The notes under the pieces: model-generated | Database searches by the model: none | Told to the model about the DNA's origin: nothing | The model's input: the letters and a program-made list of their open reading frames with translations, nothing else | NCBI RefSeq assembly: GCF_026540895.1 | Contig: NZ_JALNUR010000025.1 | Span: 1 to 47,798 of the forward strand | Length of the DNA: 47,798 nucleotides | From: Sphingomonas sp. GM_Shp_1 | Lineage (GTDB): Bacteria; Pseudomonadota; Alphaproteobacteria; Sphingomonadales; Sphingomonadaceae | Direction: 5' to 3' | Shown here: piece by piece, positions 33,279-42,994 of the stretch | Numbering within the stretch: position 1 is the first letter of the stretch | How the letters are laid out: every line of letters starts with the position of its first letter | Made by a program: the position numbers and the translations under genes

Positions 33279-34082
33279 ATGGATCAGGACAAACCGGAAC
33301 CCGAGGGCAAGGCGCAAAAGGCCGCCGACGCCAAGGATCTTCACCGCGCGGTACGCGAAGCGGGGGAGAGCGAACTCGACCGGCCTGCGGGTGCGCTGTT
33401 TTGGTCGGGTCTGGCGGCGGGAGTCGCGATCCATAGCTCGCTCATCGCGGAAGGGGCGTTGCACGCCGGACTGCCCGATGCGCCGTGGCGCGGACTGGTC
33501 GCGTCCTTCGGCTATCCGGTCGGCTTTCTGGTCGTGATCCTGGGGCGGATGCAGTTGTTCACCGAAAGCACCATCACCGCGATGCTGCCGCTGGTGACCA
33601 GGCCGTCGGGCTGGGCCCTGCGGCGGACGTTGCGGCTTTGGGGGATCGTGCTGCTCGCCAATCTGATCGGCACCGCGCTGGCGGCGGGGATGGTCGCGGG
33701 CGGGGCGTTGGGCAATGCCGAGATACGCGAGGCGATGGTCTCGGTCTCGGCGCGCATTCTGGAACTGGGCGGGTGGGAGACGTTCGTGAACGCGATCCCC
33801 GCCGGGTTCCTGATCGCGGTGGTGGCCTGGATCCTGCCCAATGGCCGCACCCAGGCCTTCTGGATCATCCTGGCGATCACCTATGTCATCGCCATCGCCG
33901 GGTTCAGCCATTCGATCGTCGGCGCGGACGAGACCTTCCTCCTGCTGTTCACCGGACAGGTCACGGTGGAGCGGGCGGTGTTCGGGCTGCTGCTGCCTGC
34001 GATCCTCGGCAATCTGCTCGGCGGGGCGGGGCTGTTCACGCTGCTTGCCCATGGGCAGGTGCAGGGCGAGACACGGGATTAG
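33279..34082 (+). CDS. Formate/nitrite transporter family membrane protein
   Basis: A 267-residue FocA/NirC-fold channel for small monovalent anions. The protein begins with a charged cytoplasmic tail of about 40 residues and then six hydrophobic segments. The signature GFSHSIVGADETF holds the conserved His of the fold, and the first half carries LIAEGALHAGL and GRMQLFTESTITAMLPL. The extended N-terminus is reminiscent of YfdC-like members, so the true substrate may not be formate or nitrite. It sits alone, on the opposite strand, between trmB and metK, so it looks like an insertion into that pair. No strong ribosome-binding site is visible. Confidence 0.88.
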   Translation: MDQDKPEPEGKAQKAADAKDLHRAVREAGESELDRPAGALFWSGLAAGVAIHSSLIAEGALHAGLPDAPWRGLVASFGYPVGFLVVILGRMQLFTESTITAMLPLVTRPSGWALRRTLRLWGIVLLANLIGTALAAGMVAGGALGNAEIREAMVSVSARILELGGWETFVNAIPAGFLIAVVAWILPNGRTQAFWIILAITYVIAIAGFSHSIVGADETFLLLFTGQVTVERAVFGLLLPAILGNLLGGAGLFTLLAHGQVQGETRD

Positions 34083-34089
34083 AAAACGA

Positions 34090-34115
34090 AAAAGGGGAGC
34101 CGAAGCCCCCCTTTT
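34090..34115. terminator. Rho-independent terminator between transporter and metK
   Basis: AAAAGGGG, then AGCCGAAGCC, then CCCCTTTT: an 8-bp stem extended by two inner pairs with one mismatch, with A- and T-runs on the two sides. It lies just past the transporter stop and before the metK stop on the opposite strand, so it can end both transcripts. Confidence 0.8.
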
Positions 34116-34139
34116 CCTGTCGGTCCGTCCGGGATCGGA

Positions 34140-35339
<1,200 letters not shown>

Positions 35340-35355
35340 TCCCGTCCTCATAAGG

Positions 35356-35375
35356 ATATAAAGATAGCTTTATAT
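35356..35375. promoter_or_regulatory. 20-bp palindrome before metK (candidate SAH/SAM-regulon operator)
   Basis: ATATAAAG-ATAG-CTTTATAT: perfect 8-base arms around a 4-base centre, in an otherwise GC-rich sequence, between lnt and metK. Palindromes of the ATATAAAG kind are, from memory, associated with SAH- or methionine-responsive ArsR-type regulators (SahR group) in Proteobacteria, whose targets include metK. The regulator itself is not in the window. Confidence 0.55.
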
Positions 35376-35380
35376 GTCCT

Positions 35381-36919
35381 CTAGCGACCACGGCGGCGGA
35401 TGGCAACGCCGATCGCGGCCAGCGCGATGGCGAGCGCCAGCGCCATGATGTTGCCGACCCGGGAGAAGAGCGTCGGCGACAGTGCGACGGGCAGGGGGGC
35501 TTCGGCGGCCCCGGCGGTCAAATGCGGGACGGTGGCGACCAGCCGGCCATCGGCGGCGATGATCGCGGAAATGCCGTTGGGCGTCGCGCGCAGGATCGGC
35601 AGCCCTTCCTCGATCGCGCGCATCCGGGCCTGCGCCAGATGCTGCGGCGGGCCCCAGCGCCCGAACCACGCGTCGTTGGACGGGTTGAACAGCAGGCGCG
35701 GACGATGCGCCCGATCGACCACCTGGCCCGAGAAGATGATTTCATAGCAAAGCTGCACCCCGACCGGTCCGAAGCCGGCTATGCGCAGGTTGCGCGGGCC
35801 GGGCCCCGCGCTGAAATCCATGTCGCCGGGAACCAGGCGCGCCAGGCCCAGCGGCTTGAGCAGCCACGGCATGGGCAGATATTCGCCATAAGGCACGAGA
35901 TGCGCCTTGTCGTAGCGGTCGATGATCCGCGCTTGCGACGAGATGGCGAACACGCTGTTGGCGGCGCTGGTCACCCGGCGGCGATCCGGCGAGAAGTTCA
36001 GCGCGGTGCCGCCGACCAGCGCGGTATCGCGCGGACCCAGCACGCTGGCGATCCGGCGACGATCCCAGAAGGGTGGGGCATAGTTGAACCCGAAATAGGC
36101 CCAGTCGGGATAGCCGTCCTCGATCATGTCGCGCACCACGCCCTCGGGCCACAGAACCAGACGGGGGCGGGGACCGGGACGGCCCGACAGCGCGATCAGC
36201 CGTTCGAGCAGGATCGGCCCGTCGCTCTCGCCCCGCTGATCCTGCGCGACATTGGGCTGGACGACCCGCACCAGCGGCGCATCGGCGGCCGGATCGGGCG
36301 CACGGGTGAGGGGAGCGGACAGCGCGGCGAGGCCGGTCGCCGGGACCATCACCGCCGCCAGATGCCAGCGCCGCCGCAGCGCCAGCCAGATCGCGCCCGC
36401 CAGAACGACGGTCAGCCCCGACAGCGCATAGGTGCCGATGAAGGCGCTCGTCCGCGCCACGCCGATCACCGGCAGCCAGACGACCGACAGCGGGTCCCAG
36501 GCATAACCGGTGAACAGCCGCGCGCGTAAATATTCGGTGGCGATCCAGGCCGCCCCGAAGATCAGGACATAAGCCGCATCCGGCCGTCGCCCGCGCAAAC
36601 GCCACGCCACGCCCGCCGCTGCCATCGGAAAGATGGCGAGATACAGCGCCAGCCCGACCGCCGCGAAATAGCCCAGCACCGGCGGCATCTTGTCCTGAAA
36701 GTCGAAGGCGTGCTGAAACCAGTTGTTGTTGACGGTGAAATGCCCGACCCCGAACGCCCATCCCCGCCACAGCGCGCCGCGGATGCTCGGCGCATCCTGC
36801 ACGAGCGCGAGCAGGACGATCAGCCCCGCGATCGACAGCGGCCACAGGTCGAGCGGCGCGAAACCGCAGGCGGCGACGGCCCCGGCGATCAGGGCGATAA
36901 GAGCGGGATAGCGGGTCAC
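35381..36919 (-). CDS. lnt: Apolipoprotein N-acyltransferase
   Basis: Inner-membrane enzyme that adds the third acyl chain to lipoproteins. The 512 residues start with six or seven membrane helices (to about 215), followed by a periplasmic nitrilase-like domain with the catalytic triad visible as Glu in LVLWPEGV, Lys in YDKAHLVPYGEYLPM and Cys in VQLCYEIIF. A final membrane helix (NIMALALAIALAAIGVAI) and RRRGR close the protein. Length is typical. It ends about 40 bases before the metK start. The usual neighbour corC is about 4.6 kb away. Confidence 0.95.
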   Translation of the reverse strand: MTRYPALIALIAGAVAACGFAPLDLWPLSIAGLIVLLALVQDAPSIRGALWRGWAFGVGHFTVNNNWFQHAFDFQDKMPPVLGYFAAVGLALYLAIFPMAAAGVAWRLRGRRPDAAYVLIFGAAWIATEYLRARLFTGYAWDPLSVVWLPVIGVARTSAFIGTYALSGLTVVLAGAIWLALRRRWHLAAVMVPATGLAALSAPLTRAPDPAADAPLVRVVQPNVAQDQRGESDGPILLERLIALSGRPGPRPRLVLWPEGVVRDMIEDGYPDWAYFGFNYAPPFWDRRRIASVLGPRDTALVGGTALNFSPDRRRVTSAANSVFAISSQARIIDRYDKAHLVPYGEYLPMPWLLKPLGLARLVPGDMDFSAGPGPRNLRIAGFGPVGVQLCYEIIFSGQVVDRAHRPRLLFNPSNDAWFGRWGPPQHLAQARMRAIEEGLPILRATPNGISAIIAADGRLVATVPHLTAGAAEAPLPVALSPTLFSRVGNIMALALAIALAAIGVAIRRRGR

Positions 36920-36974
36920 GGCCGCAGGATATGGCGTGTGGCTGTGACAGGAGCAATGCGGGATGTGGGGCTAT

Positions 36975-37064
36975 GCCCCTCCGCCACCCGGCTTTGCCGG
37001 GCGGTCCCCCCTCCCCAAGTTGTGCTTGGGGAGGGGGGACTATGCGCAGCATGGTGGAGAGGCA
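36975..37064. repeat. Rearranged or partial family-1 repeat
   Basis: Blocks recognisable from the full repeats are present in a different order: CCCCTCCGCCACCCGGC, GCCGGGCGGTCCCCCCTCCCC, AAGTTGTGCTTGGGGAGGGGG and then GCGCAGCATGGTGGAGAGGCA. This suggests two half-copies joined, or one copy with an inverted end. It lies between the divergent lnt and VOC genes, in the spot where the ancestral cluster is opened. Confidence 0.6.
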
Positions 37065-37112
37065 TTCCCGCAAGAGGTGGAAAAACCCGCCCCCAAACCC
37101 TAGCTTCTCCTC

Positions 37113-37544
37113 ATGACCCTACGCCCCTTCCATCTCGCCTTCCCGGTCCACGACTTGGCCGCCGCCCGCCAATTCTACGGCGAGGTGCTGGGCTGCCGCG
37201 AAGGTCGATCCAGCGACCATTGGATCGACTTCGACCTGTTCGGTCACCAGATCGTCGCGCATCTCGACCCCGCCGCGAAGCCCGTCGCGGTCGAGAATGC
37301 GGTCGACGGCCATCAGGTGCCCGTCCCCCATTTCGGCGTGGTCCTCACCATGCCCGACTGGGAAAAGCTGGCCGCGCGGGTGGAGGCGGCGGGCATCGCC
37401 TTCGGCATCGCGCCCTATGTCCGCTTCAAGGGGCAGCCCGGCGAGCAGGCGACGATGTTCTTCCGCGACCCCAGCGGCAATGCCCTGGAGTTCAAGGCCT
37501 TCGCCGATGATTCGATGCTGTTCGCCACGGAGATGACTGCATGA
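37113..37544 (+). CDS. VOC family (glyoxalase-fold) protein
   Basis: A 143-residue vicinal-oxygen-chelate protein, with two repeated halves: [23 protein letters not shown] at the start and [24 protein letters not shown] in the middle, then [15 protein letters not shown] at the end. His9, His62 or nearby, His109 and Glu129-type positions are compatible with a metal site, but substrate and reaction are unknown. Such proteins include dioxygenases and small-molecule resistance proteins. Its stop overlaps the next ATG, so it is coupled to the PHA-system gene. Confidence 0.85.
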   Translation: MTLRPFHLAFPVHDLAAARQFYGEVLGCREGRSSDHWIDFDLFGHQIVAHLDPAAKPVAVENAVDGHQVPVPHFGVVLTMPDWEKLAARVEAAGIAFGIAPYVRFKGQPGEQATMFFRDPSGNALEFKAFADDSMLFATEMTA

Positions 37545-37843
37545 GCGCCCCCATTTCACTCGATATCCCGCACCAGCTCGGCAAGGCGGGGGTGCGCGAA
37601 CGGCTGGACGGCGGCATCGGCAAGATCGGCAGGATGATCCCGGGCGGCGCCACGGTCGAGCATCGCTGGGACGGTGATACGGTGCACTTCACCGTCGGCG
37701 CCATGGGCCAGTCGATCGGTGCGCAGGCGACCGTCTATGACGACAAGGTTCATGCGGTGGTGAACCTGCCCGCCTTCCTGTCGCTGTTCTCCAGCCAGTT
37801 GGAGGCGGTGATCCGGTCGGAGGCGCCGAAGCTGTTGAAGTAA
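37541..37843 (+). CDS. Polyhydroxyalkanoic acid system family protein
   Basis: A 100-residue protein matching the short putative polyhydroxyalkanoate-granule-associated group: [24 protein letters not shown] in the N-terminal part, then [19 protein letters not shown] and [17 protein letters not shown]. Proteins of this kind often sit in polyester-storage loci, but no phaC or phasin gene is near. Start overlaps the VOC gene (ATGA). Function is not established. Confidence 0.8.
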   Translation: MSAPISLDIPHQLGKAGVRERLDGGIGKIGRMIPGGATVEHRWDGDTVHFTVGAMGQSIGAQATVYDDKVHAVVNLPAFLSLFSSQLEAVIRSEAPKLLK

Positions 37844-37882
37844 GGGCGTGTCCTACGCCTGCTAAGGGGAAATGGGGGGTAT

Positions 37883-38512
37883 ATGGCGATTCATACCTGG
37901 TGGCTCTTCGTCGGGGCGGTCTTTCTGGTGTCCGGGACGCCCGGCCCCAACATGCTGCATATCATGACCCGCTCGGTCGATATGGGGTTACGGCGCAGCA
38001 TCGCCGCCATGGCGGGGTGCCTGAGCGCGGTGGTGATCGTCCTTGCCGCTTCGGCTGCGGGCCTCACCACCCTGTTGCTGGCATTGCCGGGGGCGTTCGA
38101 GGTCATCCGCTATGCGGGTGTCGCCTATCTGCTGTTCCTGGGCGTCAAGGCCTGGCGGGCGAACGTCGCTCCCGTCGATGTCGGTGACGCGCCGATCGTG
38201 CCGAGCCTGTCGCGGCTGGCGGTCTTTCGCGGGGGTTTCCTGATCGGGATCAGCAATCCCAAGCTGATCCTGTTCGCGGTCGCCTTCCTGCCGCAGTTCA
38301 TCAATCCCGCCAGGGCGCAGGTGCCGCAGTTCGCGATCCTGGTCGCGACCTTCGCGGTGATCGAGGCATTCTGGTACGCGGTCTATGCGCTCGGCGGGCG
38401 TTCGCTGTCGCGCTATCTGAGCAGGCCGATGGTCAAGCGGGCGTTCAACCGGGTGACTGGCGTAATCTTCATGGGCTTCGGCCTGGCGCTCCTGAAGGTG
38501 AAGCCCGCCTGA
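37883..38512 (+). CDS. LysE-family amino-acid/metabolite exporter
   Basis: A 209-residue inner-membrane protein with six helices. The N-terminus is typical of the LysE/RhtB group: AVFLVSGTPGPNMLHIMTRSVDMG, and GGFLIGISNPKLILFAVAFLPQF is the conserved mid-protein signature. These proteins export amino acids or analogues; the substrate is not identifiable. A GGGGGG site lies 4-5 bases before the ATG. It is followed by a convergent gene. Confidence 0.88.
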   Translation: MAIHTWWLFVGAVFLVSGTPGPNMLHIMTRSVDMGLRRSIAAMAGCLSAVVIVLAASAAGLTTLLLALPGAFEVIRYAGVAYLLFLGVKAWRANVAPVDVGDAPIVPSLSRLAVFRGGFLIGISNPKLILFAVAFLPQFINPARAQVPQFAILVATFAVIEAFWYAVYALGGRSLSRYLSRPMVKRAFNRVTGVIFMGFGLALLKVKPA

Positions 38513-38561
38513 GCGGGTCAGGGGGCGAGCCCGATCCTCGCCCCCGAAGCCTGCCGCCACA

Positions 38562-39890
38562 TCACCGGGCGGCGCTGACCTTCCACACCACATTGCCCAC
38601 ATCGTCCGCGACGAGCAGCCCGCCCGTCTTGTCGACGATCACGCCCACGGGCCGCCCCTGCGCCTCGCCCTTGGCGTTGAGGAAGCCGCCGACCACCTCG
38701 ACCGGCTTGGCATTGGCGACGGGGAAGTTGTTCGCGCCGAACGGCACGAACACCACCTTATAGCCAGAGGCGGGCTTGCGGTTCCAAGAGCCATGCTCGC
38801 CGATAAAGGCCCCCTTGGCGAACCGGTCACCCAGCCTGGCCCCCTTCGAGAAGGTCAGGCCCAGCGCCGCGACATGCGGCCCCAGCGCATAGTCGGGACG
38901 CTTCACATATTGCTGGAGCGCGGGGTTGGCGGGCTCCACTCGGTCATCGGGATAGCCGCCCCAATAATACCAGGGCCAGCCGAAATGATCGCCGAATTCG
39001 ACCTGGGTCAGATAGTCGGGCGCCAGGTCGGAGCCCAGCATGTCGCGCTCGTTGACCACGGTCCACAGCCGGCCATTGCCCGGATTGATCGCCATGCCGT
39101 TCGGATTGCGCAGCCCCGCCGCGTAGATGCGCCAATTCTTGTCCTTGGGCCAGACCTGAAGGATGGCGGCGCGGTATTTCTCGGCGTCCATGCCGTTCTC
39201 GGCGATGTTGCTCGACGATCCGACCGAGACGAACAGCGTCTGCCCGTCGCCCGACGCGATCACGTTGCGCGCCCAGTGATTGCCCGCCGGATTGAGCGGC
39301 ACGACCTTTTCGGGCTTCGCGCTGATCTTCGTCTCACCCTCGCGATAGGGCACGCGGACCAGCGCATCGGTGTCGGCGATGTAGAGTTGGCCGTCGAACA
39401 GCGCCATGCCGAAGGGCGAGTTAAGTCCGGTCATGAACGGCGTCTTCATTTCCGCCACGCCGTCGCCATCGGTATCGCGGAGCAAGGTGATGCGGTTGGC
39501 CGACGGCACCGCCGCACCCGCGCGTCCGAGGAAGAAGTTCATCACCCGTTGCACCAGCCCGGAGCTGGGGCGGGGCGGCGAGTTCGTCTCGGCGACCAGC
39601 ACGTCGCCATTGGGCAGTTCGTACAACCAGCGCGGATGGTCGAGCCCGGTGGCGAAGGACCGGATGGTCAGGCCCTGCGCCACGCTCGGCTTCGCGCCGT
39701 TCGTCCAGCCCACGGGCTTGGCGATGTTGACGGTGGGAATCACCTGCTCGCGCGGGGCCTGGATCGTCGGCTGGCGTCCGGCCACCTGATCGACGCTCAG
39801 CCGCGCCCGATCGGGCCAGGCGAGCCAGGCGAAAATGGCGACGCCGACCAGAACGAAAATGGCCAGCAGGATCAGGACATGTTTGCGCAT
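38562..39890 (-). CDS. Membrane-anchored sorbosone/glucose dehydrogenase-like protein (PQQ-type beta-propeller)
   Basis: A 442-residue protein with an N-terminal membrane anchor (residues 5-24, HVLILLAIFVLVGVAIFAWLAW) and a periplasmic six-bladed propeller of the GSDH family. Recognisable segments are FATGLDHPRWLYELPNGDVLVAETN, NSPFGMALFDGQLYIADTD, WRIYAAGLRNPNGMAINP and GEHGSWNRKPASGYKV. Related enzymes oxidise sugars with PQQ or use another quinone; no PQQ-synthesis gene is here, so cofactor and substrate are unproven. Confidence 0.86.
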   Translation of the reverse strand: MRKHVLILLAIFVLVGVAIFAWLAWPDRARLSVDQVAGRQPTIQAPREQVIPTVNIAKPVGWTNGAKPSVAQGLTIRSFATGLDHPRWLYELPNGDVLVAETNSPPRPSSGLVQRVMNFFLGRAGAAVPSANRITLLRDTDGDGVAEMKTPFMTGLNSPFGMALFDGQLYIADTDALVRVPYREGETKISAKPEKVVPLNPAGNHWARNVIASGDGQTLFVSVGSSSNIAENGMDAEKYRAAILQVWPKDKNWRIYAAGLRNPNGMAINPGNGRLWTVVNERDMLGSDLAPDYLTQVEFGDHFGWPWYYWGGYPDDRVEPANPALQQYVKRPDYALGPHVAALGLTFSKGARLGDRFAKGAFIGEHGSWNRKPASGYKVVFVPFGANNFPVANAKPVEVVGGFLNAKGEAQGRPVGVIVDKTGGLLVADDVGNVVWKVSAAR

Positions 39891-40013
39891 GGCGCGAAAC
39901 TAGGCGGATGCCGGCGTGGGGGGAAGGGGGGCCTGCGCGAATCTCACACTGGCACCGAAACGATATTTTTGTCATTCTGCGGAGTGCGTGGGCAAGGCTT
40001 GGGAGGGCATGAC

Positions 40014-40856
40014 ATGCGCATGGGGATATGGAACTGGGGGATCGCGATCATCTCGCTGGTTGTTGCAGCGACTCCGGGGGCGGCGCAGGATCGCGACACG
40101 CCCCAGGGATCGCCGGGGCGGGATGTCGTCGTTCGGGGCGAGAGGCTGCCGGAAACCAAGGCCCCGCCGCCACCGGGCATCACGGTGCAGACCGACCGGA
40201 TCGTCAACCGCACGCTCGACGAAAAGGCGCAGATGTTCGTCCGCTGTGCGCCCTTCTTCCCGCCCAAGGTCCTGCGTCGCGCGATCGATGGTCAGCCCAA
40301 TAGGCCGACGACCCTGCTCGCGATGGACAGCTTCATCCGTGCCAATCAGGCCTGTTGGCCCGATATGCCGTCGCCGCCCTTGCCACCACCGCCCGATCTG
40401 GCGAGTTGCTGGCAGGTCTATACCGTCACGGGCCTGCCCGTCTGCCGCAGCAGTTATGACCGTGGTGCGGTGTTGGAGGCGGCGATCGCGCGCTTCGCCC
40501 CCGACGCGGCCCTGACGGCGCAGGAGGTCGACGATCCGGCGGCGAACGCTCGTCTGGAGGCGCGGGAGAAGCAGCGGTTGCTCTTCGCCTATTCGGATGA
40601 AAAGATCCGGGCGAAGGTCACGCAATGTCTGGTTCGTGCGGAGCCGGAGGAAACGACGCGGATGGTCCATGCGCATGGCGATGCCGCGCTACAGACCCAA
40701 TATGTCTATCGCATCCTCGACCATGCCAAACATTGTCTGGGCAATCCCGAGCGGATCGAGGTCGAGCCGCTGTTTTTCCGTTATGCGTTGACCGACGCCT
40801 TTTATCGCTGGGTCGTGGCGGTGCGCCACGTGGATTCCCTGCTCCCCGCCGCCTGA
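40014..40856 (+). CDS. Exported hypothetical protein
   Basis: A 280-residue protein with an N-terminal signal peptide (MRMGIWNWGIAIISLVVAATPGAAQ, cleavage likely after AAQ or PGAA). The mature part is about 255 residues with six cysteines (for example CAPFFPP, NQACWPD, SCWQVY, PVCRSSY, TQCLVR, KHCLGN), which suggests disulfides, and a proline-rich patch (PSPPLPPPPDL). GGGAGGG precedes the start by about 8 bases. I do not recognise the family; it looks lineage-specific. Two hairpins follow it. Confidence 0.7.
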   Translation: MRMGIWNWGIAIISLVVAATPGAAQDRDTPQGSPGRDVVVRGERLPETKAPPPPGITVQTDRIVNRTLDEKAQMFVRCAPFFPPKVLRRAIDGQPNRPTTLLAMDSFIRANQACWPDMPSPPLPPPPDLASCWQVYTVTGLPVCRSSYDRGAVLEAAIARFAPDAALTAQEVDDPAANARLEAREKQRLLFAYSDEKIRAKVTQCLVRAEPEETTRMVHAHGDAALQTQYVYRILDHAKHCLGNPERIEVEPLFFRYALTDAFYRWVVAVRHVDSLLPAA

Positions 40857-40863
40857 CCATGGC

Positions 40864-40898
40864 GGCCGCCGGTGCCACAGGGGAGCGCACCGGCGGCC
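40864..40898. terminator. Strong hairpin after the exported hypothetical gene
   Basis: GGCCGCCGGTGC and GCACCGGCGGCC are perfect 12-bp arms around an 11-base loop, 8 bases after the stop. No U-tract follows, so pausing or Rho-linked termination is likely. Confidence 0.65.
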
Positions 40899-40905
40899 TT
40901 CGATG

Positions 40906-40932
40906 GCGCGAATGTCAGGGAGGTTATTCGCG
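40906..40932. repeat. Second hairpin in the 40.86-41.19 kb gap
   Basis: GCGCGAAT and ATTCGCGC are perfect 8-base arms around an 11-base loop, 7 bases beyond the previous hairpin. The remainder of this 337-base gap (40933-41193) shows no gene and no further repeat that I can support; it presumably holds the promoter of the next small gene. Confidence 0.5.
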
Positions 40933-41193
40933 CCCTCGATTTCGGGAACTGGCAATCGCTAGTGCGTGGTTCGCTCCGGAGGGTTGTGCGGTGCTCCGGG
41001 GCGGCTTTCCTGCACTGAGGTGACCCATATCGCGCCCCGTTCGCTCCCGCTAACGCATTGGAATGGCGAGTGTGATCGAGTGAGTGAATTGGCGCGGGCG
41101 CAATCGTGCCGAAACGGAGCCATCCCTCATTGCCGGCCATTGCGCCGCCACTCATCCTGCCTCTCGCCCATTCGGGTCAGGGAGGAACATGGC

Positions 41194-41469
41194 ATGAGGA
41201 AGCTACCGACATTCATTCCCCTGTTCGGGACGATCGCGGTCCTTGGCGTGCTGACGGCGCCGCAGCCTGCCCAAGCGATGCCGACCTGCGAGCAGGAAAT
41301 CCGCATTCGCTGCTCGGGCTATGACGTGCAGGGCCGCCCGCGGCTCGATACGCGGCATTCCAGCTATGAGGAATGTGTCCAGGAAGAGACGGAATTACGC
41401 TGCGCCGGTTCGAGTTATACCGGATATTCCGGGACGATGGCTTTTCGCCGCGAAGGTACGGGCGACTGA
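41194..41469 (+). CDS. Small secreted cysteine-containing protein
   Basis: A 91-residue protein with a clear signal peptide (MRKLPTFIPLFGTIAVLGVLTAPQPAQAMP, likely cleavage after AQA). The mature peptide is about 62 residues with four cysteines in a C-x8-C, C-x7-C-like arrangement (TCEQE, RCSGY, ECVQE, RCAGS), which would suit two disulfides. GGGAGGAA lies about 8 bases before the ATG. No family recognised. Periplasmic or outer-surface location is inferred. Confidence 0.65.
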   Translation: MRKLPTFIPLFGTIAVLGVLTAPQPAQAMPTCEQEIRIRCSGYDVQGRPRLDTRHSSYEECVQEETELRCAGSSYTGYSGTMAFRREGTGD

Positions 41470-41563
41470 GCCCAATGCGTTGGAGGTGGTTCGCAGGGTG
41501 AGCCACCTCCACTCCCTTCGCCACCCTATGGCCGCGAATAAGGTCGTCCCGCCCGAGTCGCCG

Positions 41564-42469
41564 TCACTCGACTTCGGACGCTACCGCCGGATGTAGGCGC
41601 AGGCGGTGGATGCGGCGTTCGTCCGCTTCGGTCACCTCGATCCGCCAGCCGCTGGGATGGTCGATGCAGGTCCCGGTCGGCGGCACCTGTCCCGCCAGCA
41701 CGGCGGTCAGGCCGCCCAGCGTGTCGACATCGTCCTCGGCCTCTTCCAGCGCGGGATCGACCGCGCGGCCGACCTCTTCCAGGCTTACCCGCGCATCCGC
41801 GTCCCAGGCCCCGCCGTCGAGCGGCACCAGCAACGCCTGCGGCGCGTCGTCATGCTCGTCCTCGATCTCGCCGACGATCTCTTCGATCAGGTCCTCGATG
41901 GTGACCAGGCCCTCGGTGCCCGAATATTCGTCCAGCACCACCGCCAGATGCACCCGCTTCTGGCGCATATCGGCGAGCAGATCGAGCGCGCCGCGCGACA
42001 TGGGGACATAGAGCGGATCGCGGATCAGCCCGGCGATCGTCTCGGGGTGCGCGGCCCCGGTCGCCAGGATGTTGAAGACGTCCTTGATATGGACCATCCC
42101 GATGATCGAATCGAGCGTCTCGCGATAGACGGGCAGGCGGCTATGCCCCGCCTCGGCGAAGATCTGGACCAGATGGTCGAAGGTCGTCCGCTCCTCGACC
42201 GCGATGATGTCGGCGCGGGGCACGCCCACGTCACCGGCATCGCGCTCGCCGAAATGGAGCAGGTTGCGCACCATCTGCCGCTCCAGCGGGGTCAGGTCGC
42301 CCTTGGCGTCGGGGCCGGGATCGCCTTCATGACGGTCGATCGCGTCTTCCAGCTGGTCGCGCAGCGACTCTTCGTGCTCGCCGCCGAAGATCAGGCTTTT
42401 CAGCCCGCGCCATATACTGGATTCGTTGGAGTCACCGTTGCCGGTGCTGCTACTGGGGCCGTCGGCCAT
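41564..42469 (-). CDS. corC: CBS-domain hemolysin-family protein (CorC/HlyC type)
   Basis: A 301-residue soluble protein with the CorC layout: a charged N-terminus, REV-like segment (ERQMVRNLLHFGERDAGDVGVPRADI), two CBS domains (about 90-215, including FAEAGHSRLPVYRETLDSIIGMVHIKD and VLDEYSGTEGLVTIEDLIEEIVG) and a C-terminal CorC_HlyC domain. Associated with magnesium and cobalt efflux or with the YbeY-linked cluster; the exact role is not known. It starts 10 bases after ybeY ends on the same strand. Confidence 0.93.
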   Translation of the reverse strand: MADGPSSSTGNGDSNESSIWRGLKSLIFGGEHEESLRDQLEDAIDRHEGDPGPDAKGDLTPLERQMVRNLLHFGERDAGDVGVPRADIIAVEERTTFDHLVQIFAEAGHSRLPVYRETLDSIIGMVHIKDVFNILATGAAHPETIAGLIRDPLYVPMSRGALDLLADMRQKRVHLAVVLDEYSGTEGLVTIEDLIEEIVGEIEDEHDDAPQALLVPLDGGAWDADARVSLEEVGRAVDPALEEAEDDVDTLGGLTAVLAGQVPPTGTCIDHPSGWRIEVTEADERRIHRLRLHPAVASEVE

Positions 42470-42478
42470 CGGGGGGTG

Positions 42479-42994
42479 TCAGTCCTCGCGTACGTGATAG
42501 GGGTCGTCGATGCCGAGGCTGGCCAGCGCATCGCGTTCGATCGCTTCCATCGCCTCCGCCTCGTCATCGTTCATATGGTCATAGCCTAGCAGATGCAGAA
42601 CGCCATGCACCAGAAGATGAGTCGCATGCGTTTCGGTCGCGATGCCACGCTCGGCGGCTTCCGCGACGCAGACGCCATGGGCCAGCACGATGTCGCCCAA
42701 CAGCACCTCGCCATCGTCCGAATTCTGGGTGACCGTCTCGATCAGGTCGGGCTGGACCATCGGAAAGGACAGGACGTTGGTGGGCTTGTCCTTCTGCCGA
42801 TACTGGCGGTTCAGCGCGTGCACCTCGTCATCGCTGGTCAGCCGCACCGAAATCTCGATCAGCGCGGAGGTGGTCAGCAGCGGCCCATGCGGCGTCCGCT
42901 CGATCGCGGCGCGCGCGGCGCGGGTGGCGATCGCCTCCCAACCGGCTTCGTTCCCGGACCAGGGCTCTTCATGGATCAGCGCAATCTCGATCAT
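42479..42994 (-). CDS. ybeY: Endoribonuclease/rRNA maturation factor
   Basis: Single-strand endoribonuclease needed for 16S rRNA 3'-end maturation and ribosome quality control. The 171-residue protein contains the metal motif H-x3-H-x5-H (HLLVHGVLHLLGYDH) and the LNRQYRQKDKPTNVLSF segment. Length is at the long end of the family. Its ATG overlaps the stop of a VapC-like remnant read from upstream on the same strand. Confidence 0.95.
   Translation of the reverse strand: MIEIALIHEEPWSGNEAGWEAIATRAARAAIERTPHGPLLTTSALIEISVRLTSDDEVHALNRQYRQKDKPTNVLSFPMVQPDLIETVTQNSDDGEVLLGDIVLAHGVCVAEAAERGIATETHATHLLVHGVLHLLGYDHMNDDEAEAMEAIERDALASLGIDDPYHVRED

Noticed and set aside
35340..35380. A SAM riboswitch upstream of metK
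   Set aside because: Only about 40 bases separate metK and lnt; the region holds a short palindrome, which is too small for any known SAM riboswitch class.
40944..40970. GGAAC followed by a GGTT in the 40.9-41.2 kb gap as a second EcfG promoter
   Set aside because: The spacer (18) and the -10 block do not fit the consensus well, so I do not list it.
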